A stretch of 64,000 nucleotides of DNA from Bacillota bacterium (GCA_023420895.1 JAEZUY010000005.1:62001-126000); one strand, 5' to 3'. Positions 24,571-33,397 are shown, counted from the stretch's first letter. Notes: generated from the sequence alone by a model not told the origin. Numbers and translations: made by a program.

Positions 24571-25656
24571 TTATTCCTCATACGATTCAAGTCTTGCATC
24601 GAAATCTTCTTCCGATTCATTGAAACGCATTACGTGAATAGCATCTGCATCAAAGTATAAATCTACATCGGCATCGATAACAGCTTTTTTTGTGGTATGT
24701 ATCATCCACTCGTTTCCCTGTTCGTCATAGCAGATTATTTCATAGTGAACTCCTCTGAAGAGCTGAGTGTCAACTTTAGCTTTAAGTTTCCCCTCGCCAA
24801 GAGGTCTTATTTCAACGTCTTCAGGACGTATTACGATTTCTACCGGTTCATTTTCTCTCATTCCGCCGTCGACACATTCAAACTGATGTCCGACAAATTC
24901 AACGAGATTGTCTTCTATCATTCTTCCCGAAACAATATTGCTTTCACCTATAAAATCTGCGACGAATCTGTTTATAGGCTCATCGTATATATCGACAGGT
25001 GTTCCGGACTGTTCTATCTGGCCGTTATTAAGAACGAATATTATATCACTCATAGCCAGCGCCTCTTCCTGGTCGTGAGTTACAAATATGAAAGTTATTC
25101 CCAGTCTCTGCTGAAGCTCTCTCAGCTCATACTGCATATCTGTTCTCAGCTTTAAGTCAAGAGCAGACAGCGGTTCGTCAAGAAGCAGAATATCAGGTTC
25201 GTTTACTAGAGCTCTTGCAATAGCAACTCTCTGTCTCTGTCCACCGCTCATAGCTGTGAGCGCTCTGTTTTCAAATCCTGAAAGCTGAACGAGCTTCAGA
25301 ATGTCTGTAACTTTTTTCTCTATAATATCCTTATCGACTTTCTTAACGGAAAGACCGAAAGCAACGTTGTCGAACACATTCATATGAGGGAAAAGTGCAT
25401 AATCCTGAAAAACAGTATTTACTTTTCTTTTGTTAGGCGGAGTATCCTTTATATTTTCTCCGTCCATATAGATATTTCCGCTCGTAGGATCTGCAAAACC
25501 CGCTATCAGACGCAGAATAGTCGTCTTTCCACAGCCTGAAGCCCCAAGGAGCGTGTAGAATTTTCCTTTTTCAAGTTCGAAAGACACATCGTTCAATACA
25601 CAGTTGTCTTCATAAATTTTGCTAACATTTTCGAATTTAATTATTGGCTTTTCCAA
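24571..25656 (-). CDS. potA: Spermidine/putrescine ABC transporter ATP-binding protein
   Basis: The 361-residue ATPase has Walker A GASGCGKTT (near residues 39-47), Q-loop VFQDYALFPHM, signature MSGGQRQRVAIAR and Walker B ILLLDEPLSALDL. A C-terminal TOBE-type regulatory domain (about 240-345) contains the family segment VEIVIRPEDVEI. It starts at TTG 25656 behind a strong AAGGAGGGGG. The leader contains a complete intrinsic terminator, so entry into the operon may be controlled by attenuation. Confidence 0.95.
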   Translation of the reverse strand: MEKPIIKFENVSKIYEDNCVLNDVSFELEKGKFYTLLGASGCGKTTILRLIAGFADPTSGNIYMDGENIKDTPPNKRKVNTVFQDYALFPHMNVFDNVAFGLSVKKVDKDIIEKKVTDILKLVQLSGFENRALTAMSGGQRQRVAIARALVNEPDILLLDEPLSALDLKLRTDMQYELRELQQRLGITFIFVTHDQEEALAMSDIIFVLNNGQIEQSGTPVDIYDEPINRFVADFIGESNIVSGRMIEDNLVEFVGHQFECVDGGMRENEPVEIVIRPEDVEIRPLGEGKLKAKVDTQLFRGVHYEIICYDEQGNEWMIHTTKKAVIDADVDLYFDADAIHVMRFNESEEDFDARLESYEE

Positions 25657-25692
25657 TTATCCCCCTCCTTACAGAATAATTTTCTGAATAAT

Positions 25693-25724
25693 AAAAAAAC
25701 GGTCTGATACCTAGGACCAAACCG
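25693..25724 (-). terminator. Leader terminator (attenuator candidate) upstream of potA
   Basis: Read on the minus strand, CGGTTTGGT and ATCAGACCG pair (9 bp including one or two G-T pairs) around the loop CCTAGGT and are followed directly by seven T. No minus-strand gene lies upstream (ogg is divergent), so the element can only act on the pot transcript. A minus-strand extended -10 (TGATACAAT, about 25738-25746) would place the start of transcription just before it. A second small hairpin (CAGAA/TTCTG) lies between it and the ribosome binding site. Confidence 0.7.
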
Positions 25725-25972
25725 ACTATTCATGATTATAATTGTATCATATTTATATTCATTTTTCCCTCATAATGTGACAAAAATATTGTTAAATATA
25801 GGTTAAGAAGCGGAAAATTAATACTGATTTTCATCAAGAGGAAATTATAAGTCTAGATGAAAAGACATATTGAAATATTAGCTGAAATATTCTTTGAATT
25901 TCATCTGATTGACTTTACTATCACTATGTAACATAATTTAATATAGTGAATAAAAATTTTCGGAGGGATTTT

Positions 25973-26863
25973 ATGGATAAAGAAGTTATTGAAAAAGACG
26001 GAAAAATCATTGTTAAAGATATAAAAGATTTCGTTCCAAAACATATTTTTGAATGCGGACAGTGTTTCAGATGGAATGAAGAGGAAGACGGCAGCTATAC
26101 AGGAGTTGCTTATGGAAAGGTTATAAATGTTAAAGTCGAAGACAGAGATTTAATTATAGACAATACAGATATGGAAGACTTTAACAATATATGGGTTGAA
26201 TATTTTGATTTGAACAGAGACTATTCTGAACTCAAAGCAGAGTTTTCAAAGATAGACGAATATACGAAAGCGTCTTCTGAATTCGGACACGGAATAAGAA
26301 TTCTTAAACAGGAACCTTGGGAGATGCTGATATCTTTCATAATATCGGCTAGAAATTCAATACCTAATATTAAAAAGACTATAGAGAAGATGGCGGCGGC
26401 ATATGGTGAAGAAATAGGAGAATACAGAGGAAAAACTTATTATGCTTTTCCGACACCTGAAGCGCTTGCAGCTCTTTCTGAAGACGAGCTTAGAAAATGC
26501 GGAACTTCTTTCAGAACTAAATATATTCTTTCATCTGCTATGAAGATAATAGAAGACGGAGGAATAGACTATCTAAAAAATGAAGAGACTGATTTTGCGA
26601 GAGAGAAACTCAGAGAGTTTGACGGTGTAGGTCCTAAAGTATCCGACTGCATACTTCTTTTCGGATTCGGAAAAGATGATGTCTTTCCAGTAGATGTCTG
26701 GGTTCAGAGAGTTATGGATGAATTCTATCTGAAAGGTGAAATAAAGAATCTGGAGAAAATAAGAAAATATGCAATAGACATGTTTGGGGATCTTTCAGGA
26801 GTAGGACAGCAGTATCTTTTCTACTACGCAAGAGAAAAGGGAATTGGAAAGAAAAAGAAATAG
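25973..26863 (+). CDS. ogg: 8-oxoguanine DNA glycosylase/AP lyase (OGG1 type)
   Basis: The 296-residue enzyme removes oxidised guanine. It has the N-terminal OGG domain (about 1-110, FECGQCFRWNEEEDGSYTG) and a helix-hairpin-helix GPD domain: catalytic-lysine region GTSFRTKYI, hairpin GVGPKVSDCILLFGF and catalytic aspartate in FPVDVWVQR. ATG 25973, 6-7 nt after GGAGGG, is preferred to an upstream in-frame codon at 25946. It is divergent from the pot operon. Confidence 0.93.
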   Translation: MDKEVIEKDGKIIVKDIKDFVPKHIFECGQCFRWNEEEDGSYTGVAYGKVINVKVEDRDLIIDNTDMEDFNNIWVEYFDLNRDYSELKAEFSKIDEYTKASSEFGHGIRILKQEPWEMLISFIISARNSIPNIKKTIEKMAAAYGEEIGEYRGKTYYAFPTPEALAALSEDELRKCGTSFRTKYILSSAMKIIEDGGIDYLKNEETDFAREKLREFDGVGPKVSDCILLFGFGKDDVFPVDVWVQRVMDEFYLKGEIKNLEKIRKYAIDMFGDLSGVGQQYLFYYAREKGIGKKKK

Positions 26864-26936
26864 TTCAGTCATTTTTCTGAGAAAATAAAAATCGAGGGGG
26901 ATTCGGGTTTTAAATATTAGTGATGAAGGTGATAAT

Positions 26937-28325
26937 TTGGAAACGAATAAAGATTCAGAGATGCTCGGAACTGCCCCTGTCGGAAGTCTTCTTGCAAAGC
27001 TTGCGGCGCCTGCAATAATAGCTCAGATAGTCAATATGCTCTACAATATGGTAGACAGAATATATATAGGGCATATTCCTGGAGACGGAGCACTCGCTTT
27101 AACGGGCATAGGACTGACTATTCCTATAATAATGCTGACATCGGCGTTCAGCTCATTAATAGGAATGGGGGGAGCACCGAGAGCTTCTATAAAAATGGGA
27201 GAGAAGAAGAATGATGAAGCTGAAAGGATTCTCGGAAACTGTGTCACTGCTCTTATAATAATATCTATTGTAATGTCGGCAAGCATATATGCATTCAGAG
27301 AACCGCTTCTCTATCTCTTTGGAGCAAGCGATATAACTATTGAATATGCACTGAAGTATCTGAATATTTATCTTTTAGGAACAATATTTGTTCAGTTCAG
27401 TTTAGGACTTAATCCTTTTATATCGGCACAGGGCTTTGCAAAGACGGGCATGATAACTGTAGTAATAGGTGCAGTCCTGAATATAATTCTGGATCCCGTT
27501 TTCATATATCTTTTTGATATGGGAATTGCCGGAGCGGCGCTTGCCACAATAATATCTCAGGCAGTTTCATGTATATGGGTTTTAAGATTTCTGACAGGAG
27601 AGAAGACTGTACTTAAGATAAAAAAAGAGAATTTAAAACTTGACAGAAAAATAGTTCTTCCTGTAATGGCGCTCGGACTTTCACCATTTATAATGCAGTC
27701 TACAGAAAGTCTTTTAAACATAGTGTTCAATTCATCTCTTCAGAAATATGGAGGAGATATATACGTTGGCGCCATGACAATTCTTGCAACAGTAATGCAG
27801 CTCATTCTGTTTCCGCTGATGGGACTTACACAGGGAGCTCAGCCTATAATAGGATATAATTTCGGAGCAGGCCAGTTTAAAAGAGTTAAGAAGACGTTCA
27901 GACTTCTTCTGATAATATCTATAGTATTCACAGGGATACTCTGGCTGACAGTTCTGTTCAAACCGGATATTCTAATACTAATATTCACTAAAGATCCGGA
28001 ACTTATAGAAGCGACTAGACAGTATATGCCGGTGTATTTAGGAGCAGTAATAGTTATGGGAGCTCAAGTGGCATGTCAGCAGACATTTATTTCGGTAGGA
28101 CAGGCAAAGATATCGATTTTTCTTGCAGTTTTAAGAAAACTGATACTTCTTATACCTCTTATTTATATTCTTCCCAATTTCATTGAAGAGAAGGTGTTTG
28201 CAGTATTTCTTGCAGAACCGATATCGGATGTTATTGCGGCTCTTACAACAGTGATAACTTTTGCTATAGCATTTAATAAACTGATAAAAGAACGGGAAGA
28301 GAGAAATGTGCTGACTAAATCCTGA
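26937..28325 (+). CDS. MATE family multidrug/sodium antiporter
   Basis: The 462-residue protein has about 12 membrane segments in two repeats of MATE type. Family features are the N-terminal GSLLAKLAAPAIIAQIVNMLYNMVDRIYIG and LTQGAQPIIGYNFGA in the second half. MATE pumps exchange Na+ or H+ for drugs or metabolites; the substrate is unknown. It starts at TTG 26937 behind GAAGGTGA and ends in a strong terminator. Confidence 0.93.
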   Translation: METNKDSEMLGTAPVGSLLAKLAAPAIIAQIVNMLYNMVDRIYIGHIPGDGALALTGIGLTIPIIMLTSAFSSLIGMGGAPRASIKMGEKKNDEAERILGNCVTALIIISIVMSASIYAFREPLLYLFGASDITIEYALKYLNIYLLGTIFVQFSLGLNPFISAQGFAKTGMITVVIGAVLNIILDPVFIYLFDMGIAGAALATIISQAVSCIWVLRFLTGEKTVLKIKKENLKLDRKIVLPVMALGLSPFIMQSTESLLNIVFNSSLQKYGGDIYVGAMTILATVMQLILFPLMGLTQGAQPIIGYNFGAGQFKRVKKTFRLLLIISIVFTGILWLTVLFKPDILILIFTKDPELIEATRQYMPVYLGAVIVMGAQVACQQTFISVGQAKISIFLAVLRKLILLIPLIYILPNFIEEKVFAVFLAEPISDVIAALTTVITFAIAFNKLIKEREERNVLTKS

Positions 28326-28385
28326 TAGAAGAGTGAATATACTGTAAAAGATGAAATTAGAAATTTTTAATTATATAAAAAATGT

Positions 28386-28418
28386 AAACCGCAGAGAATT
28401 GTTTTCTCTGCGGTTTTT
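28386..28418 (+). terminator. Terminator between the MATE gene and the peroxidase gene
   Basis: A 13-bp stem (AAACCGCAGAGAA/TTCTCTGCGGTTT) with a short loop and TTTTT; on the minus strand it can also end the glutathione peroxidase transcript. Confidence 0.92.
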
Positions 28419-28427
28419 CTATAAGCT

Positions 28428-28901
28428 TTAGAGATATTTCTGTATTTTCTTCTCAATCTTTCCGACTCCTGTGGAAGGAGCAAATCTGTCTACTGCATTT
28501 CCTTTTCTGTCCACTATGAATTTAGTGAAATTCCACTTTATATCTTCACTGAATATTCCGCCCTGTTCTGACTTTAAGAATTTATAAATTGGGGATTCGT
28601 TTTCACCGTTCACATCTATTTTAGAGAAAAGCGGAAAAGTTATATTCTGTTCATTTCTGTAGTAATTTTTGATTTCCTCATCAGTTCCAGGTTCCTGATT
28701 TTTAAACTGATTGCATGGAAAGCCCAGAACACCAAGTCCTTCATCCTTATAATTTCTGTAAAGATCTTCCAGATCTTTCATCTGAGGTGCGAAGCCTCAT
28801 TTTCTGGCGGTATTTACTATTACGAGGACTTTTCCCTCAAAATCACTCATTTCGACTAAATTTCCGTCAATATCCTTTGCTTTTAAATTATAGAAATTCA
28901 T
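28428..28901 (-). CDS. Selenocysteine-containing glutathione peroxidase
   Basis: The full frame of 157 codons runs from ATG at 28901 to 28428 with one in-frame TGA, codon 35 (28799-28797). That codon sits exactly at the catalytic position: VNTARK-U-GFAPQ, where glutathione peroxidases have VNxAxxCG or VNxAxxUG. The rest is a complete family member: FPCNQF (catalytic Gln) near residue 75, WNFTKFIVD (Trp, Asn) near 127. A SECIS-like hairpin follows the TGA. Conservation before and after the codon argues against a broken gene. Start ATG has AGGATG upstream. It reduces hydroperoxides; SelA-D genes must be elsewhere. A truncated call from Met-41 (28781) would miss the active site. Confidence 0.88.
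28766..28799 (-). promoter_or_regulatory. Bacterial SECIS-like element next to the selenocysteine TGA
   Basis: Minus strand: 17 nt after the TGA begins the apical loop GAAAG, closed by a perfect 5-bp stem (CAGAT/ATCTG, 28784-28780 with 28774-28770). An outer CTTC/GAAG stem with a 6-nt bulge extends it. A first-position G in the loop and this distance agree with the described bacterial SECIS consensus. An alternative hairpin pairs TGAGG with CCTCA at the codon itself. Confidence 0.7.
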
Positions 28902-29015
28902 ATTAAATCATCCTTTTGTTATATTGTTATATATAAAATACATACCCGAATATATTTTTCATTTAACAAAAAGTGATATAATCTAAGATATATATGCAGG
29001 AAGGGAAGGTATAAA

Positions 29016-29453
29016 TTGAAAAAGATTGAATCTGAAAAACATGTTAAGGATATTGCTGTCGATGTAGCAAGAGCCGGTATAAAGATGGCTATGAGCGAGA
29101 CTAGAGAAGATGAGGAGAAACTGAAAGAGGAACTCAGCGAAATCGGAATAAAATCTGTGGCGGTCGATATTGGAGGAAATCTGGTAGATCTGATTCCAGT
29201 CATGATAGAAAGAGCAGTAGTTGCAGCAAAGCGTTCAGGAGTGACTAAAGACTGTTTTGCGCATGACGGATCTGTAGCAGGAGCTACTAAAGAAGCTATA
29301 GCTCAGGTATATTCTAAAGCGGCAGGACTGAATGTCGGCGGAAAAATATCGATAACGAGCTGCAGAGCACATCTTACAGTCGTAGTTTTTCTGAATATAG
29401 GCATGCTTCACCTTAATGAAGTAGTCGTTGGACTGGGTCACAGATCAATATAA
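29016..29453 (+). CDS. HutP family protein
   Basis: The 145-residue protein resembles HutP, the histidine- and Mg-dependent RNA-binding antiterminator of the Bacillus hut operon. The similarity is in AAKRSGVTKD (near residue 70), GATKEAIAQV, and the C-terminal GLGHRSI, corresponding to the HutP GLGINHI end. No hut genes are nearby, and many HutP-family genes occur outside hut operons, so target and ligand are unknown. It starts with TTG 29016 after GGAAGG. It precedes an ABC importer operon that has its own promoter. Confidence 0.8.
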   Translation: MKKIESEKHVKDIAVDVARAGIKMAMSETREDEEKLKEELSEIGIKSVAVDIGGNLVDLIPVMIERAVVAAKRSGVTKDCFAHDGSVAGATKEAIAQVYSKAAGLNVGGKISITSCRAHLTVVVFLNIGMLHLNEVVVGLGHRSI

Positions 29454-29495
29454 CTGGAATAAGCCAATATTATTGCATGTAAAGGTTTTCAGTCA

Positions 29496-29524
29496 TTGAC
29501 CTTTGTTAATATTTTGTATATAAT
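29496..29524 (+). promoter_or_regulatory. Near-consensus promoter of the TrpXYZ-like ABC operon
   Basis: TTGACC (29496-29501), a 17-bp spacer and TATAAT (29519-29524). The -35 overlaps the 3' arm of a 6-bp inverted repeat (AAAGGT/ACCTTT, 29481-29504). Confidence 0.85.
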
Positions 29525-29625
29525 TTCAGTTATGGTAATCATTAAACGATAGAGGAATTATAGTAATATTTACAGTAGCAGAAAGAAGCACAGAAGCAAT
29601 TCAAAAAAATGAGGAGGATAGTAAA

Positions 29626-30669
29626 ATGGGTAAAAAATTTGTAAAAAGAATATTATCAATAGGAGCTGTATTAGCTCTTGGTGTAGGAATGATGGGATGC
29701 TCATCAGATAACGGCGGAGACGGTACAGAAACTGGAACTGCTGAAAGTACAACTACTGAAAGCAGTTCTGACGAAAAAATAAAGATAGGTATATCTCAGT
29801 TTGTTGAACACACAGCTCTTGACTCAGCTAGAGAAGGGTTCGAAGAAGCTCTTAAAGACGAAGGATATGGAGAAGACAAAGTGGATATAGACTATCAGAA
29901 CGCTCAGGCGGATTCAGCTATAAACGACAATATAGCTAAGAAATTCGCATCTGAAAAGAAAGATCTTCTTTTCGGTATATCTACACAGTCTGCACAGTCG
30001 CTGTACAATGCAGATAAAGAAACACCGATAGTTATAACAGCAGTGACAGACCCTGTTGGGGCAGAAGTAGTTAAAAGTCTTGAAAAACCTGAAACTAATG
30101 TGACAGGAACTACTGACAATATAGATATAGAAGTTCAGTTCAAACTTATAAAAGAACTTCTTCCAGAAGCTAAAAAAGTTGGAATACTTTTCAACTCAGC
30201 TGAACAGAACTCAGAAGTTCAAGTGAAAAAAGCTAAAGAAAAAGCTCCTGATTTCGGATTCGAAATAGTTGAGGGAGGAGTTACAGGAACTAATGACGTA
30301 GCGCAAGTTACTGACTCAATCGTTGACAAAGTCGACGTAATATACGTACCGACAGACAATATAGTTGTTTCATCACTTCCTGTTGTATATGACAGAACTA
30401 TAGGTAAAAAAGTGCCTATAATAGGATCAGAAAAAGGACAAGTTGAAAATGGAGCTCTTGCAACAGAAGGTATAAACTATAAAGATCTTGGATATCAGAC
30501 AGGTAAAATGGCAGTTAGAATTCTGAACGGTGAAAAACCTCAGGATATGCCGATAGAAAGCACAGAAACTTTCGACCTTATAATAAATGAAGACACACTT
30601 GAGAAATTAGGAATAGAACTTCCTGACTCAGTAAAAGAAAGAGCTGAAATGATAGGAAGTGAAAAGTAG
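29626..30669 (+). CDS. ABC transporter substrate-binding lipoprotein (TrpX type)
   Basis: The 347-residue protein has a lipoprotein signal (hydrophobic core about 8-24, lipobox GMMGC with Cys25), a Ser/Thr/Glu-rich linker to about residue 45, and a PF04392-type periplasmic binding fold (KIGISQFVEHTALDSAREGFEEAL). Relatives with this architecture bind aromatic amino acids: tryptophan in streptococcal TrpX, tyrosine in C. difficile. The substrate here is inferred only. First gene of a three-gene operon; it starts after GAGGAGGA. Confidence 0.9.
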   Translation: MGKKFVKRILSIGAVLALGVGMMGCSSDNGGDGTETGTAESTTTESSSDEKIKIGISQFVEHTALDSAREGFEEALKDEGYGEDKVDIDYQNAQADSAINDNIAKKFASEKKDLLFGISTQSAQSLYNADKETPIVITAVTDPVGAEVVKSLEKPETNVTGTTDNIDIEVQFKLIKELLPEAKKVGILFNSAEQNSEVQVKKAKEKAPDFGFEIVEGGVTGTNDVAQVTDSIVDKVDVIYVPTDNIVVSSLPVVYDRTIGKKVPIIGSEKGQVENGALATEGINYKDLGYQTGKMAVRILNGEKPQDMPIESTETFDLIINEDTLEKLGIELPDSVKERAEMIGSEK

Positions 30670-30671
30670 TT

Positions 30672-31577
30672 ATGGATTTTTGGATTAAGGCTCTTGAGCA
30701 GGGACTTATCTACGGAATTCTGGTTATGGGAATCTATATAACTTATACAATACTCGATTTCCCGGACCTTTCAGTAGATGGAACTTTCCCGCTTGGGGGA
30801 GCAGTAGCGGCAGTATGTATAGTTGGCGGAATGAATCCGCATCTTGCGTTAGTAATGGCACTGATTGCAGGACTTATAGCGGGAGCGGTTACAGGACTGC
30901 TTCACGTTAAGCTGGGAATAACGAATCTTTTATCCGGGATTTTAGTTATGACCGGTTTGTACTCGGTCAATCTCCTCATAATGGGGAAACCGAATACGCC
31001 ATTGCTGTCTGCAAAGACGATATTTCCAGAAGCGGGAACTGGTTCGCTTTACGGAATACTGCTAGTAATATTTATATTAACTGTAGTTGTAAAGCTTGCG
31101 CTTGACTGGTATCTTTCAACTAAGTCCGGCTATATGCTTAAAGCTACAGGAGACAATCCTCAGCTCGTAACTTCACTTGGAGTGAGCATAGGAAAAGTTA
31201 AAATAATAGGAATTATGCTTTCGAACGGGCTTGTTGCTCTTTCGGGAGGAGTAATGGCTCAGTATAACAGATTTGCTGACGCTCAGATGGGAGTTGGAAC
31301 AATCGTTATAGGTCTTGCTTCTATAATAATAGGGCTTTCTCTTTTCAGCAGAATAAGAGTTATGAAACCTACAACAGCAGTTATACTCGGAGCTATAATA
31401 TACAGAGTTGCAATAGGAATCGCGCTGAAATTCAACATGCCTTCAGAAAATCTGAAGCTTGTGACTTCACTAGTAGTTATAGTATTCCTTGCAATAAACA
31501 ATAAAGGAACGGCTTTCAAAGGATTCTTTAAAAAAAGCGGAATAAAGAAGTCGGCTCCAAAAAAGGAGGCGGCATAG
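30672..31577 (+). CDS. ABC transporter permease (TrpY type)
   Basis: The 301-residue membrane protein has about eight hydrophobic segments and the LDFPDLSVDGTFPLGGAVAA motif near residues 25-45, typical of the permeases paired with PF04392-type binding proteins and related to the LivH/RbsC fold. The C-terminus is lysine-rich. It lies 2 nt after the binding protein and next to the ATPase. Confidence 0.9.
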   Translation: MDFWIKALEQGLIYGILVMGIYITYTILDFPDLSVDGTFPLGGAVAAVCIVGGMNPHLALVMALIAGLIAGAVTGLLHVKLGITNLLSGILVMTGLYSVNLLIMGKPNTPLLSAKTIFPEAGTGSLYGILLVIFILTVVVKLALDWYLSTKSGYMLKATGDNPQLVTSLGVSIGKVKIIGIMLSNGLVALSGGVMAQYNRFADAQMGVGTIVIGLASIIIGLSLFSRIRVMKPTTAVILGAIIYRVAIGIALKFNMPSENLKLVTSLVVIVFLAINNKGTAFKGFFKKSGIKKSAPKKEAA

Positions 31578-32369
31578 ATGTTATCTGTTAGAAATATAAG
31601 CAAAACTTTCAATAAAGGAACTGTCAACAGCAATAAAGTTTTTGAAGATTTAAGTATCGATATAAGAGAAGGAGACTTCATAACTATAATTGGAAGTAAC
31701 GGGGCAGGAAAATCGACTCTTCTGAATGTCATTTCAGGAAATATAACGGCAGATTCAGGAGAAATTCTTGTCAAAGGAAGAGATATAGCTAAACTTCCGG
31801 AACATAAGAGAACGAGATTCATATCGAGAGTATATCAGAATCCGTTTTTAGGAGTTGCGCCTTCAATGACAATCCTTGAAAATATGTCTCTTGCATATAA
31901 TAAAGGACAGAAATTCGGACTGGGAAGAGCCGTTACTAAGAAAAATGAAGAAATGTTTAGAGAAATGCTTTCTACATTAGGTCTTGGACTTGAAGATAAA
32001 ATCCACAATAAAGTGGGACTTCTTTCAGGGGGACAGAGACAGTCGATAGCGCTTCTTATGGCTACGATGATTAAGCCGCAGCTGCTTCTTCTTGACGAGC
32101 ACACTGCAGCGCTTGACCCTAAAACTTCTAAAAGAGTTATAGAACTCACTAAAGAAATTGTAGACAATAATAAAATAACGACACTTATGGTTACTCACGA
32201 CCTGAATCACGTTATTGAACTTGGAAACAGAGTGATAATGATGCACTCAGGTGAGATAATACTTGACATAAAAGATGAAGAAAAAAGTGAACTTACTATA
32301 GATAAGCTGTTAGATCATTTTGACAATGCGAATGTAATGCTATCAGATAGAACACTTCTTTCAAATTAG
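31578..32369 (+). CDS. ABC transporter ATP-binding protein (TrpZ type)
   Basis: The 263-residue ATPase has Walker A GSNGAGKST (near residues 37-45), Q-loop VYQNPFLGVAPSMT, signature LSGGQRQSIALLM and Walker B LLLLDEHTAALD. The histidine after the Walker B glutamate (DEHTAAL) is characteristic of this transporter group. It starts directly after the permease stop and completes the importer. Confidence 0.93.
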   Translation: MLSVRNISKTFNKGTVNSNKVFEDLSIDIREGDFITIIGSNGAGKSTLLNVISGNITADSGEILVKGRDIAKLPEHKRTRFISRVYQNPFLGVAPSMTILENMSLAYNKGQKFGLGRAVTKKNEEMFREMLSTLGLGLEDKIHNKVGLLSGGQRQSIALLMATMIKPQLLLLDEHTAALDPKTSKRVIELTKEIVDNNKITTLMVTHDLNHVIELGNRVIMMHSGEIILDIKDEEKSELTIDKLLDHFDNANVMLSDRTLLSN

Positions 32370-32374
32370 CAAAA

Positions 32375-32405
32375 GCGGGCGCACCTTTAAGGCGCCCGTT
32401 TTTTT
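32375..32405 (+). terminator. Terminator of the ABC importer operon
   Basis: CGGGCGC/GCGCCCG stem with a 9-nt loop and a run of T. Confidence 0.9.
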
Positions 32406-32437
32406 AATAAAATTCTTAAAGATAGAAGGAGAAAAAT

Positions 32438-33118
32438 ATGGGCAATATAGTCAATTTTCTGGCAATAATAGTAGGGGGAACACTGGGGCTCATTTTTAAA
32501 AAATTTAAAAAAGAATCTTATACTGACGGAATAATGAGCGGTATAGGAATATGCGTAATAATAATGGGGATAGGAGACGCAATAAAATCTCAGAATATGC
32601 TGGTTCTGATACTGAGCATAGCTCTTGGAACGTTCTTAGGAGAAGTTCTGACTATTGAAGAGAGACTGAATGATTTCGGACAGTTTATGGGAAGAAAGCT
32701 GCAGAAAGGATCTTCAGGAGGAAATTTTGCGCAGGGCTTTGTAACTACAACACTGATTTACTGTGTAGGAGCTATGGGGATTCTGGGTTCTATTAAAATA
32801 GGGCTTTCAGGAGACAGTTCTACACTGTTTGCAAAATCGATTCTGGATGGAATTACAGCAATACTTTTTGCTTCGACTCTGGGATTCGGAGTTCTGTTTT
32901 CATCAGTTCCGGTATTTGTATATCAGGGATTAATAATACTTATGGCAAAACAGCTTGAGCCGTTTTTTACAGACGTTTTGATAACTGAACTGAGTGCAGT
33001 CGGGGGAATAATGATTATGGCAATAGGGATAAATATTCTGAACCTAAGGAAGATTAAAGTGGGAAATATGCTTCCGGCACTTTTAGGTCCAGTTATATAT
33101 TACGGGTTTTTCGGATAA
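32438..33118 (+). CDS. DUF554 family membrane protein
   Basis: The 226-residue protein has about six membrane segments and is glycine-rich. It begins MGNIVNFLAIIVGGTLGLIFKKF and contains the DUF554 features GTFLGE and FVTTTLIYCVGAMGILGSIKIGL. The family (Bacillus YdfK/YqgA) has no established biochemical function; transport is assumed. It starts after AGAAGGAGA and lies alone after the importer terminator. Confidence 0.88.
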   Translation: MGNIVNFLAIIVGGTLGLIFKKFKKESYTDGIMSGIGICVIIMGIGDAIKSQNMLVLILSIALGTFLGEVLTIEERLNDFGQFMGRKLQKGSSGGNFAQGFVTTTLIYCVGAMGILGSIKIGLSGDSSTLFAKSILDGITAILFASTLGFGVLFSSVPVFVYQGLIILMAKQLEPFFTDVLITELSAVGGIMIMAIGINILNLRKIKVGNMLPALLGPVIYYGFFG

Positions 33119-33300
33119 AATGTTATAAAAAATTAATAAAGATTACTGAGAAAAAATGGAATAAAGAGTCAAAATTACACTTAAAAAATGAAATCAAGAG
33201 TAATAAAGAGATTAAGGGATTAAACATGTTGAAAAAAGATATATTTTGATTAAATCTTAGATTAAGACGTAATACAGCAATAAACATCTAAATATATAAT

Positions 33301-33329
33301 TTGATATAATCCAGCATATTATTTAATAT
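33301..33329 (+). promoter_or_regulatory. groESL promoter
   Basis: TTGATA (33301-33306), 17-bp spacer, TAATAT (33324-33329). CIRCE lies right after it over the transcription start. Confidence 0.75.
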
Positions 33330-33343
33330 TATAAATATAGAGA

Positions 33344-33370
33344 TTAGCACTCGATACATAAGAGTGCTAA
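33344..33370 (+). promoter_or_regulatory. CIRCE operator (HrcA binding site)
   Basis: A perfect 9-9-9 CIRCE: TTAGCACTC, 9-bp spacer, GAGTGCTAA. HrcA binding here represses groESL until heat or misfolding titrates HrcA. Position between promoter and groES fits simple repression. Confidence 0.98.
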
Positions 33371-33397
33371 TTTTTTAAAGAAGGAGGATAAATCAAT

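Noticed and set aside
28428..28781. Glutathione peroxidase as a truncated pseudogene starting at Met-41
   Set aside because: The frame before the TGA is fully conserved and the TGA is at the catalytic position, so recoding explains it better than decay.
29525..29625. HutP binding site (three UAG triplets) in the leader of the ABC importer
   Set aside because: UAG triplets occur but at spacings of 11 and 15 nt, not the 4-nt spacers of known HutP sites, and no terminator follows.
33119..33300. Small gene or RNA between the DUF554 gene and groES
   Set aside because: Only short AT-rich frames without ribosome binding sites, and no stable GC hairpins, were seen.
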